Assembly (NCBI RefSeq): GCF_019801015.1
Contig: NZ_JAHVJZ010000009.1
Span: 1-64,000 of the forward strand
Reading direction: 5' to 3'
Origin: Marinobacter nauticus
GTDB taxonomy: Bacteria; Pseudomonadota; Gammaproteobacteria; Enterobacterales; Shewanellaceae
Length of the DNA: 64,000 bases
Below are positions 26,510 to 34,984 of this stretch, piece by piece. A program made the translations under genes and the position numbers. The notes beneath the pieces are model-generated. The model had not been told where the DNA came from and did no database searches. It saw nothing but the letters and a program-made list of their open reading frames with translations. Position 1 is the stretch's first letter, and each line of letters opens with the position of its first letter.

Positions 26510-28402
26510 ATGAGCACGCAATATACCTCTGATGCCATTGAGGTACTCAGTGGATTGGAGCCGGTGCAGAAACGCCCCGGCATGTACACCGAGACCACCC
26601 GCCCGAACCACATGGGCCAGGAAGTGATCGACAACAGTGTCGATGAAGCCCTGGCCGGACACGCCAGTGAGATCCAGGTGATCCTCCATCCTGACCACTC
26701 GCTGGAAGTGATCGATGATGGCCGTGGTATGCCCGTGGACATTCACCCGGAAGAGGGCGTGCCCGGGGTCGAGCTGATCCTCTGCCGTCTGCACGCGGGG
26801 GGTAAGTTCTCCAACAAGAACTACCAGTTCTCTGGTGGTTTGCACGGGGTCGGCATCTCCGTGGTGAACGCCTTGTCCCGCCGGGTCGAGGTGACGGTTC
26901 GCCGCGATGCCCAGGTGTATGAGATCGCCTTTGAACATGGCGCCAAGGTTCAGGATCTGACTGTGATCGGCAGCTGTGGCCGTCGCAACACCGGCACCCG
27001 GGTGCACTTCTGGCCGGACCCGAAGTACTTCGACACCGAAAAGTTTTCCGCCTCGCGCCTTATCCACCTGCTGCGTGCCAAAGCGGTACTCTGCCCGGGC
27101 CTGAAGATCCGCTTTGATGACAAAATCAAAGGCGAGCGCCACGAGTGGCATTTTGTGGATGGCCTGCGTGACTATCTGGTGGATGCCGTCAAAGAGTGGC
27201 CGAAGCTGCCGGAAGAGCCCTTTGTAGGCAGCTTCTCCGGCAACAATGAAGCGGTGGATTGGGCGGTGCTCTGGCTGCCGGAAGGGGGCGACAGCGTGGG
27301 CGAGTCCTACGTAAACCTGATCCCCACGGCTCAGGGCGGTACCCACGTAAACGGTTTCCGCCAGGGCCTACTGGAAGCGATGCGGGAGTTCTGTGAATTC
27401 CGCAATCTGTTGCCCCGTGGCATTAAGCTGGGCCCCGAGGACATCTGGGACAAAGCCAGCTACATCCTCTCCACCAAGATGCAGGATCCCCAGTTTGCCG
27501 GCCAGACCAAGGAGCGTCTCTCCTCCCGTCAATCCTCGGCCTTTGTTTCCGGGGTGGTACGTGACGCGTTCAGTCTTTGGCTGAATGAGCACACCGATCA
27601 GGCCGAACTGCTGGCGGAGCTGTGCATCAATAATGCCCAGAGCCGTCTGCGCAAAGCCAAAAAGGTGGCCCGTAAGAAGGTCACCTCCGGTCCGGCGCTG
27701 CCGGGCAAGCTGACCGACTGCAGCGGCCAGGACGCCAGCCGAGGCGAACTGTTCCTGGTGGAAGGTGACTCTGCGGGCGGCAGTGCCAAACAGGCCCGGG
27801 ACAAAGAGTTCCAGGCGATCATGCCGCTGCGCGGTAAGATCCTGAACACCTGGGAAGTGGACGCGGCACAAGTGCTGGCGTCTCAGGAAGTGCACGACAT
27901 CTCCGTGGCCATCGGTTGTGACCCGGATTCCGAAGACATCACCGGACTGCGTTACGGCAAGATCTGCATTCTCGCGGATGCGGACTCGGACGGTCTGCAC
28001 ATCGCCACACTGCTGTGTGCGCTGTTTATGCAGCACTTCCGCACTCTGGTTGAGCACGGCCACGTCTATGTGGCGATGCCGCCGCTGTTCCGGGTCGATG
28101 TGGGCAAAGAGGTGTTCTACGCCCTGGATGAAGGTGAAAAGCAGGGCATCCTCGACCGCATCAAGGCGGAAAACAAGCGCGGCAAAGTGCAGGTGACCCG
28201 ATTTAAGGGCCTGGGTGAAATGAACCCGGTGCAGCTGCGTGAAACCACCATGGACCCCAACACCCGCCGTCTGGTGCAGCTGACCGTCGATGACGCGGAA
28301 GCCACCATGGCGCTGATGGACATGCTGTTGGCTAAGAAGCGATCCGGTGACCGCAAAGAGTGGCTGGAGCGCAATGGCGACCTGGCGGACCTGGAAAACT
28401 GA
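26510..28402 (+). CDS. parE: DNA topoisomerase IV subunit B
   Basis: A 630-residue GHKL ATPase subunit of topoisomerase IV, which decatenates daughter chromosomes. It has the ATP-lid motifs RPGMYT, DNSVDEALAGHA, DDGRGMPV and GGLHGVGISVVN, and the TOPRIM motifs EGDSAGGSAKQARD and DADSDG. Length equals the E. coli protein, and the absence of the ~170-residue insert separates it from GyrB. Its partner parC is one gene downstream. Confidence 0.97.
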   Translation: MSTQYTSDAIEVLSGLEPVQKRPGMYTETTRPNHMGQEVIDNSVDEALAGHASEIQVILHPDHSLEVIDDGRGMPVDIHPEEGVPGVELILCRLHAGGKFSNKNYQFSGGLHGVGISVVNALSRRVEVTVRRDAQVYEIAFEHGAKVQDLTVIGSCGRRNTGTRVHFWPDPKYFDTEKFSASRLIHLLRAKAVLCPGLKIRFDDKIKGERHEWHFVDGLRDYLVDAVKEWPKLPEEPFVGSFSGNNEAVDWAVLWLPEGGDSVGESYVNLIPTAQGGTHVNGFRQGLLEAMREFCEFRNLLPRGIKLGPEDIWDKASYILSTKMQDPQFAGQTKERLSSRQSSAFVSGVVRDAFSLWLNEHTDQAELLAELCINNAQSRLRKAKKVARKKVTSGPALPGKLTDCSGQDASRGELFLVEGDSAGGSAKQARDKEFQAIMPLRGKILNTWEVDAAQVLASQEVHDISVAIGCDPDSEDITGLRYGKICILADADSDGLHIATLLCALFMQHFRTLVEHGHVYVAMPPLFRVDVGKEVFYALDEGEKQGILDRIKAENKRGKVQVTRFKGLGEMNPVQLRETTMDPNTRRLVQLTVDDAEATMALMDMLLAKKRSGDRKEWLERNGDLADLEN

Positions 28403-28413
28403 CAGGAGCAAGG

Positions 28414-29526
28414 ATGAAACTGGGACGGATCCTGACCACCACTCTGGCACTGCTGGCCCCCGCGGTTTCCGCTGCACCCGCAGTGACCGAAGCCAACCTG
28501 CCGGAAGGCTTCCAGATTGAGCTCTATGTCGATGGCGTGGAGAACGCCCGACAGATGGCCTGGGGCGACAAAGGCACGCTCTTTGTCGGCTCCCGCAAAG
28601 CCGGCAAGGTGCACGCCGTGACCGACAGCGATGGCGACGGTCATCCTGATAAAGTCAGCGTGCTGGCTCAGGGGCTGTTTCTCCCCTCCGGCATCGCGTT
28701 TCGCGACGGTGACCTTTACGTGGCGGCGGTAAGCCAGATCCTGGTTTACCGCGACATTGAGTCACGCCTTGAGGCGCCGGGTGAGCCCGAGGTGCTGGTG
28801 AATGACCTGCCCAGCGATGCCCACCACGGCTGGAAGTATCTGGATTTTGCTCCGGATGGGCGATTGGTGGTGCCGGTGGGCGCGCCTTGCAATATCTGCA
28901 ACCCGGCCGAGCCGTACGCCACCATTCTGGCACTGGATCTGGAGCGTGGCCGCCGCGAAGTGCTGGCCCGTGGCGTCCGCAACTCCGTGGGGTTCGACTT
29001 CCATCCGGACACCGGCGAACTCTGGTTCTCCGACAACGGCCGTGACCATCTGGGGGACGACAGTCCGCCGGATGAGATCAACCGACTGGAAAAAGTGGGC
29101 AGCCACTTCGGCTACCCCTACTGGCACGGCGGCGAAGTGGCGGATCCGGAATTTGTCCCGACGGCTGAAATGAAAACAGGGTTTGTGGATCCGGTCGCCC
29201 GGCTGCAGGCCCACGTTGCCCCGTTAGGGGTGCACTTTTACCAAGGGGAGCAGTTCCCCGACCGCTACCGCAACGCGCTCTTTATCGCCGAGCACGGTAG
29301 CTGGAACCGCAGCAGCAAAGTGGGCTACCTGATCAGCGCGCTGATCCCCGGCGACGGTGAAAACGGTGGCTACGAAGTGGTGGTGGATGGCTGGTTGGAT
29401 GGTCAGACACCGCTGGCCCGTCCGGTGGCATTTCTGCCCCACCCGGATGGCTCACTGCTGATTTCTGACGATTTGAAAGGCCGGATCTACCGGCTCAGTT
29501 ACAACCCCGGCGACGCCGGAAAGTGA
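28414..29526 (+). CDS. PQQ-dependent sugar dehydrogenase-like beta-propeller protein
   Basis: A 370-residue exported protein (signal peptide ending VSAAPA, residue ~22) with a six-bladed propeller of the soluble glucose/sorbosone dehydrogenase family: [20 protein letters not shown] start, [14 protein letters not shown], the family motif [10 protein letters not shown] and [25 protein letters not shown]. Members use PQQ, or are inactive relatives; the substrate is unknown. CAGGAGCAAGG precedes the ATG. It sits between parE (11 bp) and parC (5 bp) in the same direction, so it is probably transcribed with topoisomerase IV although the functions look unrelated. Confidence 0.85.
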   Translation: MKLGRILTTTLALLAPAVSAAPAVTEANLPEGFQIELYVDGVENARQMAWGDKGTLFVGSRKAGKVHAVTDSDGDGHPDKVSVLAQGLFLPSGIAFRDGDLYVAAVSQILVYRDIESRLEAPGEPEVLVNDLPSDAHHGWKYLDFAPDGRLVVPVGAPCNICNPAEPYATILALDLERGRREVLARGVRNSVGFDFHPDTGELWFSDNGRDHLGDDSPPDEINRLEKVGSHFGYPYWHGGEVADPEFVPTAEMKTGFVDPVARLQAHVAPLGVHFYQGEQFPDRYRNALFIAEHGSWNRSSKVGYLISALIPGDGENGGYEVVVDGWLDGQTPLARPVAFLPHPDGSLLISDDLKGRIYRLSYNPGDAGK

Positions 29527-29531
29527 GAACC

Positions 29532-31802
29532 ATGACCGACCACAACGCGATGAGTCTGGAGGGTGTGGAGCAGCAGCCTCTGCGCCAGTTCACCGAGCAG
29601 GCCTACCTGAATTACGCCATGTACGTGATCATGGACCGGGCCCTGCCGCACATCGGGGACGGCCTCAAGCCGGTACAGCGACGCATCATTTATGCGATGA
29701 GCGAGCTGGGGCTGAGCGCCACCGCCAAGTACAAGAAGTCCGCCCGTACCGTGGGTGACGTGCTGGGTAAGTACCACCCCCACGGTGACAGCGCCTGTTA
29801 CGAAGCGATGGTGCTGATGGCACAGCCCTTCACCTATCGCTACCCGCTGGTGGACGGTCAGGGTAACTGGGGTGCGCCGGACGATCCGAAATCCTTCGCG
29901 GCGATGCGTTATACCGAATCCCGTCTGTCCCGCTTCTCCGAAGTGCTGCTGTCCGAGCTGGGTCAGGGCACGGTGGAGTGGGGGCCCAACTTCGATGGCA
30001 CCATGAAGGAGCCAAAGCTGCTGCCTGCCAGGCTGCCGCACATTCTTCTCAACGGTGTCACCGGCATTGCGGTGGGGATGGCCACCGACATCCCGCCTCA
30101 TAACGCGCGGGAAGTGGCGTCCGCCTGTGCCCACCTGCTGGACAACCCCAAAGCGGAACTGGCCGAGCTGATGGAGTTTGTGCAGGGGCCGGATTATCCG
30201 ACCGCCGCCGAGATCATCACCCCCAAAGCGGAGATCGCCAAGCTGTACCAGACCGGTCGCGGCTCGGTGAAGATGCGGGCGGTGTACGAAGTGGTGGACG
30301 GTGAGATTGTGATCACCGCGCTGCCGCACCAGGTGTCCGGCAGCAAGCTGATTGAACAGATCGCCGGTCAGATGCAGGCCAAGAAGTTGCCGATGGTGAC
30401 CGACCTGCGGGACGAATCCGATCATGAGCACCCGGTGCGCCTGGTGGTTGTGCCGCGCTCCAATCGCATCGATCTGGACCAGGTGATGGCGCACCTGTTC
30501 GCCACCACCGATCTGGAAAAGAGCTACCGGGTTAACCTCAACATGCTGGGCCTGGATAACCGTCCCGGCGTGCGCGATCTGAAATCGATTCTGGCCGAGT
30601 GGCTGGTCTACCGGACCGAAACCGTCCGTCGCCGTCTGCAATACCGTCTGGATAAAGTACTGGCTCGCCTGCATATCCTCGAAGGCCTGCTGATCGCTTT
30701 CCTCAATATCGACGAAGTGATTGAGATCATCCGCAGCGAGGATGAACCCAAAGCCGCCCTGATGAGCCGTTTTGGCCTGTCCGAGAAGCAGGCGGAAGCG
30801 ATCCTGGAGATCAAGCTTCGTCAGCTGGCCAAGCTGGAAGAGATGAAGATCCGCGCTGAGCAGGATGAGCTGGCCAAGGAGCGCGATAAGCTGGAGCTGA
30901 TCCTCTCCTCCGAGCGTCGTCTGAAAACGCTGGTGAAGAAAGAGCTGCTGGCGGATGCGGAAACCTACGGCGACGACCGTCGCAGCCCGCTGGTGGAGCG
31001 CAGTGAAGCCCGCGCCCTGACCGAGCAGGAGCTGACCCCGGCGGAGCCGGTGACGGTGGTGATGAGCCAGAAAGCCTGGGGCCGCTGTGCCAAAGGCCAC
31101 GATGTGGACCCGGAATCCCTCTCCTATCGTGCGGGCGACGGCTATCTGGACCACGCCCGGGGCCGCAGCAACCAACCGGTGGTGTTCCTGGAAAGCTCAG
31201 GCCGTGCCTACGCCACTGAGCCCCATAGCCTGCCGTCGGCGCGCAGCCAGGGTGAGCCGCTGTCCGGCCGCTTTAACCTGGTGGCCGGTTCGCGGCTTGA
31301 GCATGTGGTGATGGGTCAGGACGAGGAGCACTTCCTGCTGGCCACCGATGCCGGTTACGGCTTTGTCGGCCAGTTTAAGGAGATGGTGAGCCGCAATAAG
31401 GCCGGTAAAGCGCTGTTGACCGTGCCGGTTGGGGCGGAGATCCTGCCGCCGCAGCGGATCCGTGACCAGGCCAATGACCGCCTGCTGGCGATCACCACCG
31501 AAGGCCGCATGCTGCTGTTCCCGCTGGCTCAGCTTCCGGTTCTGGCCAAGGGCAAAGGCAACAAGATCATCGGCATCCCCTCAGAGCGGGCGAAAACCCG
31601 CGAAGAGTACGTCAAACACCTGGTGGTGCTGCCGGTCGGCGCCCAAATCACGCTGTGGGCGGGCAAACGCAAGCTGACCCTGAAGAGCAGTGATCTGGAC
31701 CACTACCTCGGAGAGCGTGGCCGACGAGGCAATAAGTTGCCCCGTGGCCTGCAGCGGGTCGATAAGGTCGATGTCGCTGAGGCGGGGTCCGAAGCCGAAT
31801 AA
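29532..31802 (+). CDS. parC: DNA topoisomerase IV subunit A
   Basis: A 756-residue DNA-cleaving subunit of topoisomerase IV. The active Tyr127 lies in [11 protein letters not shown]. The quinolone-resistance region reads [13 protein letters not shown], with Ser and Glu at the positions equal to E. coli Ser80 and Glu84, so it is wild type. The C-terminal domain is a short ParC-type propeller (residues ~495-740) rather than the GyrA form. The start is ATG 29532; an in-frame GTG 9 bases upstream and an ATG at 29550 are alternatives. Confidence 0.97.
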   Translation: MTDHNAMSLEGVEQQPLRQFTEQAYLNYAMYVIMDRALPHIGDGLKPVQRRIIYAMSELGLSATAKYKKSARTVGDVLGKYHPHGDSACYEAMVLMAQPFTYRYPLVDGQGNWGAPDDPKSFAAMRYTESRLSRFSEVLLSELGQGTVEWGPNFDGTMKEPKLLPARLPHILLNGVTGIAVGMATDIPPHNAREVASACAHLLDNPKAELAELMEFVQGPDYPTAAEIITPKAEIAKLYQTGRGSVKMRAVYEVVDGEIVITALPHQVSGSKLIEQIAGQMQAKKLPMVTDLRDESDHEHPVRLVVVPRSNRIDLDQVMAHLFATTDLEKSYRVNLNMLGLDNRPGVRDLKSILAEWLVYRTETVRRRLQYRLDKVLARLHILEGLLIAFLNIDEVIEIIRSEDEPKAALMSRFGLSEKQAEAILEIKLRQLAKLEEMKIRAEQDELAKERDKLELILSSERRLKTLVKKELLADAETYGDDRRSPLVERSEARALTEQELTPAEPVTVVMSQKAWGRCAKGHDVDPESLSYRAGDGYLDHARGRSNQPVVFLESSGRAYATEPHSLPSARSQGEPLSGRFNLVAGSRLEHVVMGQDEEHFLLATDAGYGFVGQFKEMVSRNKAGKALLTVPVGAEILPPQRIRDQANDRLLAITTEGRMLLFPLAQLPVLAKGKGNKIIGIPSERAKTREEYVKHLVVLPVGAQITLWAGKRKLTLKSSDLDHYLGERGRRGNKLPRGLQRVDKVDVAEAGSEAE

Positions 31803-31810
31803 AACCGATT

Positions 31811-31841
31811 GCCGGGGCCCAGTGTGGCCCCGGTGTTTTTT
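31811..31841 (+). terminator. Terminator behind parC
   Basis: CCGGGGCC and GGCCCCGG around CAGTGT, followed by TGTTTTTT. Confidence 0.85.
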
Positions 31842-31903
31842 GGCTGGCCCTGAATCGGCGAACTGCCTATAGTGGGCCGAAAAAACGCTCATGGACCGGC
31901 AGT

Positions 31904-32551
31904 ATGCGTATCCTTTCTCCTGAAGATTTCCCCCGCCAACAACAGTTTGACCACTACCAGAACGTGGATCTGCCCTATGTAGGGATCTGCGCCGATGTTG
32001 AGGTGCATACGCTGCTGGCGCACTGTAAAGCCCATGGCCTGTCCGCCTATCGGGCGATCCTCTACGCCTGCACCCTGGTGGCTCAGGAACTGCCCTGGAT
32101 GCGCTGGCGGATCCGCGAGGGTCAGGTGGTGGAGTTTGATCGTCTGGATTGTGCCGTTACCGCGCTGGGAAGCGATCAGCAGGTGCGCTTTACCACCATC
32201 CCCTGGCAGAAGGATTGGGCCTCGTTCAATCAGGCCGCGGATGCGGTGCTGGCCAATGCGGCGGCGTCCCCCAACCTCTATAACGGCGAGCCGGAAGGCA
32301 GTGACAACATGGTCTATCACTCCTGTGTGCCCTGGTTGCGCTTCACCCAGATGGTGCAGCCGATGCCGATGAATCCGGTCTGCTCGGTGCCGCGCATCAT
32401 GTGGGGCAAGTACGATGTGCAGCCGGACCGCACCCTGATGCCGATCATGATTCAGGCCCATCACGGGCTGGCGGATGGGCTGCATCTGGCGCAGTTCTAC
32501 GAGCGCCTGCAGGCCCGGCTGACCGCGCCCCATCTGTGGCTGAAGGATTGA
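31904..32551 (+). CDS. CAT-fold acyltransferase (chloramphenicol acetyltransferase-like)
   Basis: A 215-residue protein with the type A CAT fold. The catalytic motif appears as QAHHGLADGLHLAQFYERL near residue 185, corresponding to HHAxxDGxH in CAT, and the SAYRAILYACTLVAQELP segment matches the N-terminal CAT helix. True CAT enzymes have HHAVCDG; here the residues after HH are GLADG. It may acetylate some other hydroxyl compound; there is no sign of a resistance cassette. A TATAGT -10-like hexamer lies 35 bases upstream of the ATG. Confidence 0.75.
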   Translation: MRILSPEDFPRQQQFDHYQNVDLPYVGICADVEVHTLLAHCKAHGLSAYRAILYACTLVAQELPWMRWRIREGQVVEFDRLDCAVTALGSDQQVRFTTIPWQKDWASFNQAADAVLANAAASPNLYNGEPEGSDNMVYHSCVPWLRFTQMVQPMPMNPVCSVPRIMWGKYDVQPDRTLMPIMIQAHHGLADGLHLAQFYERLQARLTAPHLWLKD

Positions 32552-32641
32552 ACACTCAGCGCACAAGCGTTAACCGAAATCGTTGCCTGAATGCCGTCCA
32601 GTCCCTATACTGGGCGGCCTTTTATTTTCGGAGTTGTATGC

Positions 32642-33376
32642 GTGCTGTTGCTTTTCCGTTCCCTTCTGTTGGCGGTTTTGCTGGTGCTGGTGTTCCTGCT
32701 GTCGCTGCTCTACGCGCTGCTTCAGCCGTTCCATCGGGACAACGTACACCGGATCGCCCGTTACTTTGGTAAGGTGTCTCCGCTGCTGGGGGTGAAGGTG
32801 ATTCGCCGCGGTCAGGAGCATCTGACCAACGACCACGCCGTGGTGTTTGTTGGTAACCATCAGAACAACTTCGATCTTTTCATTCAGAGCAGCATGGTGC
32901 CTAAGGGCACTGTCAGCATCGGCAAAAAGAGCCTGGTGTGGATCCCGCTGTTTGGTCAGCTCTACTGGCTGACCGGCAACATTCTGATCGACCGCAAAAA
33001 CCGCTCAAAGGCGATCGCCACCATTGAGAAAGCGGCCCGCAGCATTCGTGACAAGGCCCTGTCGGTCTGGATCTTCCCGGAAGGCACCCGCTCCCGTGGC
33101 CGTGGTCTGCTGCCGTTCAAAAGTGGGGCGTTCCACACCGCCATTCAGGCCGGTGTGCCGATTGTGCCGGTGATCTCCTCCTGTCAAAGCGGTATCCACC
33201 TTGGCCGTCGTCGTAATGGTGTGGTGATCGTGGAAGCGCTGGAGCCGATCTGTACCGCAGGAATGGGTCGCGACGATGTTCGCGAACTGGCCAAAAAGGT
33301 CCATGATGTGATGCAGAAGCGATTTGATGAGCTCAGTGCCGAGGCGCGCAGACTCAGCGTCAGCCCCGCGGTATAA
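32642..33376 (+). CDS. plsC: 1-acyl-sn-glycerol-3-phosphate acyltransferase
   Basis: A 244-residue inner-membrane acyltransferase making phosphatidic acid. Motif I is NHQNNFDLF, then GKKSLVWIPLFGQLYWLTGN, motif III FPEGTRSRGRG and motif IV GVPIVPV. The ORF runs 17 codons further upstream, but the GTG at 32642 has GGAG 8 bases away and gives a length equal to E. coli PlsC (245). A start at GTG means the first residues form a membrane helix (LLFRSLLLAVLLVLVFLLSL). Located downstream of parC as in E. coli, with the CAT-like gene in between. Confidence 0.93.
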   Translation: MLLLFRSLLLAVLLVLVFLLSLLYALLQPFHRDNVHRIARYFGKVSPLLGVKVIRRGQEHLTNDHAVVFVGNHQNNFDLFIQSSMVPKGTVSIGKKSLVWIPLFGQLYWLTGNILIDRKNRSKAIATIEKAARSIRDKALSVWIFPEGTRSRGRGLLPFKSGAFHTAIQAGVPIVPVISSCQSGIHLGRRRNGVVIVEALEPICTAGMGRDDVRELAKKVHDVMQKRFDELSAEARRLSVSPAV

Positions 33377-33406
33377 TGCGCCCATTGCGTGAGGAGAATG
33401 ACACCC

Positions 33407-33778
33407 ATGGCCATTGAACAACTGATTGCTGAACAGCAGGAAGAGACCCGCGAAATCGTCGAAGCCCTGCTGGCTGACGGCTCGGTTCGCGATGCTCAGT
33501 ACACCATCGAACACCACTTCGCCAGTGCCGACTTTGACGCGCTGGAGAAGCTGGCAGTCGACGCCTTTAAAGCGGGCTTCGCCGTAGACGATGCCGAAGA
33601 GGTGGAGCTGGACGACGGTGCCATCGTGTTCTGCTGTGACGCCGTCACCGAGCATGAGCTGGATATCGAGCGTCTGGATAAGGACTGCGAAGCCCTTATC
33701 CGCCTGGCCGAAAAGCACGAAGTGCTTTACGACGGTTGGGGCACCTACTTTATCGAACCGGAACAGGCCGAGTCCTGA
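33407..33778 (+). CDS. rraB: Regulator of RNase E activity RraB
   Basis: A 123-residue RraB-family protein, which binds RNase E and modulates mRNA decay. The conserved [18 protein letters not shown]-terminal part, the [14 protein letters not shown] stretch and the C-terminal YDGWGTYF motif are present. GAGGAG upstream of the ATG; a TATAAT box overlaps the end of plsC. Confidence 0.9.
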   Translation: MAIEQLIAEQQEETREIVEALLADGSVRDAQYTIEHHFASADFDALEKLAVDAFKAGFAVDDAEEVELDDGAIVFCCDAVTEHELDIERLDKDCEALIRLAEKHEVLYDGWGTYFIEPEQAES

Positions 33779-33784
33779 TTCTGA

Positions 33785-33811
33785 AAAGGCAGCCAGATGG
33801 CTGCCTTTTTT
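33785..33811 (+). terminator. Terminator behind rraB
   Basis: AAAGGCAGCC and GGCTGCC around AGAT, then TTTTTT. The dispersed element (copy 1) begins immediately after its T run. Confidence 0.9.
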
Positions 33812-34270
33812 GTTTTCATCCCTAAACCACCTCCTATGGAGGTGGTGATCGCTTGCTCGGGGCTTTGCCCGATGAGTACTGCTCAGAGACGAGACGGATT
33901 TAAAGCCGGTGCACAAAAAAGGAGAGGCGTGCATCAGACTCTCACGGCGAAAGCCGTCCACGTGCGCCGACTCGCAGCGCCGAGCGGGAACGACTGGGAA
34001 TGAGGCCGAGAGCCAGGGAAGGCTCGAGCGGCCAGCCGAGCATGGAAGCGAGTCTGGCCGGTGCCGAAATGGGAAGGAGTGGGAGCGAGGGGCTTTCGCT
34101 GCGCCGGAGGCAAAGGGGAGTCCAGAGGGGCGAAGCCCTTCTGGCGGCCGCCGGGCCGTCCCGGCAAAGGAGGTGAGTGGAGCACTATCCGTATATGCCT
34201 TTGGCATCCCCGAAAACCAAATAGCCCCCCTTCTAGGGGGCGAATCAAAACCACCTGCTATGCAGGTGGA
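33812..34270 (+). mobile_element. Dispersed ~430 bp non-coding element, copy 1, with terminal hairpins
   Basis: This stretch is about 93-95% identical by eye to 46053-46481 (middle 250 bases nearly identical). No convincing ORF spans it in either copy. It opens with a perfect hairpin ACCACCTCC-TAT-GGAGGTGGT (33826-33846) and closes with CCACCTGC-TAT-GCAGGTGG (34251-34269), same loop, one apex base pair swapped. Inside are RNA-like helices: ACGGC-GAAA-CCGT-type hairpin (33953-33966; GTAA loop in copy 2), GACTCGC (33969-33975) with GCGAGTC (34048-34054), and CCAGAGGGGC-GAA-GCCCTTCTGG (34122-34144). Compatible with a non-autonomous IS200/IS605-type element carrying a structured RNA; no transposase is present, and strand is a guess from the GNRA loop. 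Confidence 0.7.
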
Positions 34271-34350
34271 TTTCTACTGGTCTGAGGTTCTCTGCCGCGC
34301 CTGCTCCGCCTTGGCTATAGTTGGGACTTGGGCAATGCGGAGGCAGCAAG

Positions 34351-34503
34351 ATGAAGGAGTTTATGGGTGAGGACCGGCGCCATGTCCAGCGTCGTCAGAG
34401 TACCGACCGTCGCGAAGCGTTACGCTGGGAGCCGCTGAAGCACGACCGTCGGGTTGGGGCAGGGCGACGAAAAGAGGACCGGCTTAAGCGTTACGCTCTG
34501 TAA
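34351..34503 (+). CDS. Small Arg-rich protein of unknown function
   Basis: A 50-residue highly charged protein with a repeated D-R-R pattern (EDRRHVQRRQ, TDRREALRW, HDRRVGAGRR). No family assigned. CGGAGG lies upstream of the ATG and a TATAGT -10-like box precedes it by about 30 bases. Its end overlaps the 3' end of the convergent GNAT gene by 20 bases. It is the first gene after the mobile element. Confidence 0.5.
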   Translation: MKEFMGEDRRHVQRRQSTDRREALRWEPLKHDRRVGAGRRKEDRLKRYAL

Positions 34504-34984
34504 GGGACTTCTGCCAGAAGGCCACATCCAGCCAGCGGCCAAACTTGAATCCCACGGCACTGAGGGTGCCTTTATGCTGATAGCCCAGCTTGCGATGGAG
34601 TGCCTCGCTGGCGGGATTGGGCTGGGTCAGCACCCCCAATACTTCACGTACTCCCCGGGCGGCAAGGGCATCCAGCAAGGCCTGATATAACGCGGTGCCG
34701 GCGCCGCGCTGATGTTGCCCCGGGGTCATATAGATGGTGGTTTCCGCGCAAAACCGATAGGCGCTGCGGGGCTTGAAGTGGTTGCCATAGGCGTAGCCAA
34801 TGCAGCGGCCGCTGTCATCTTCCATCACCAACACCGGAAACTGCGTCGCAATCCCCGCCAAACGTGACCCCATTTCGGCTTCGGTTAGCGCCACCTCTTC
34901 AAAGGTGGCGATCTCATTTTCCACGTAATGGTTGTAGATGGCGGTGATGGCGGCCAGGTCAGCTTTGACATAGGCACGAATCAC
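34484..34984 (-). CDS. GNAT-family N-acetyltransferase (PAT/bar-like)
   Basis: A 166-residue acetyl-CoA-dependent transferase of the phosphinothricin acetyltransferase type: N-terminal IRAYVKADLAAITAIYNHYV, the IGYAYGNHFKPRSAYRF segment, acetyl-CoA loop QHQRGAGTALYQALLDAL and LTQPNPASEALHRKLGY. Bacterial members often acetylate methionine sulfoximine or related amino acids. It overlaps the upstream diguanylate cyclase gene by 4 bases and is the last gene of a three-gene minus-strand unit. Confidence 0.88.
   Translation of the reverse strand: MIRAYVKADLAAITAIYNHYVENEIATFEEVALTEAEMGSRLAGIATQFPVLVMEDDSGRCIGYAYGNHFKPRSAYRFCAETTIYMTPGQHQRGAGTALYQALLDALAARGVREVLGVLTQPNPASEALHRKLGYQHKGTLSAVGFKFGRWLDVAFWQKSLTERNA

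Noticed and set aside
29499-31175. 558-codon open frame antisense to parC
   Set aside because: GC-rich codon bias of parC keeps the opposite frame open; the translated sequence is low in known motifs and rich in His/Gln/Gly, typical of a shadow.
29532-31802. Quinolone-resistance mutation in parC
   Set aside because: The Ser and Glu positions equivalent to E. coli 80 and 84 are wild type ([11 protein letters not shown]).
31904-32551. Antibiotic resistance gene (chloramphenicol acetyltransferase)
   Set aside because: Catalytic motif deviates, gene lies in core synteny next to parC and plsC, no mobile context.
33005-34207. 400-codon minus-strand frame running through plsC, rraB and the dispersed element
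   Set aside because: Crosses three unrelated features including a terminator; composition is that of reversed coding and structured RNA sequence.
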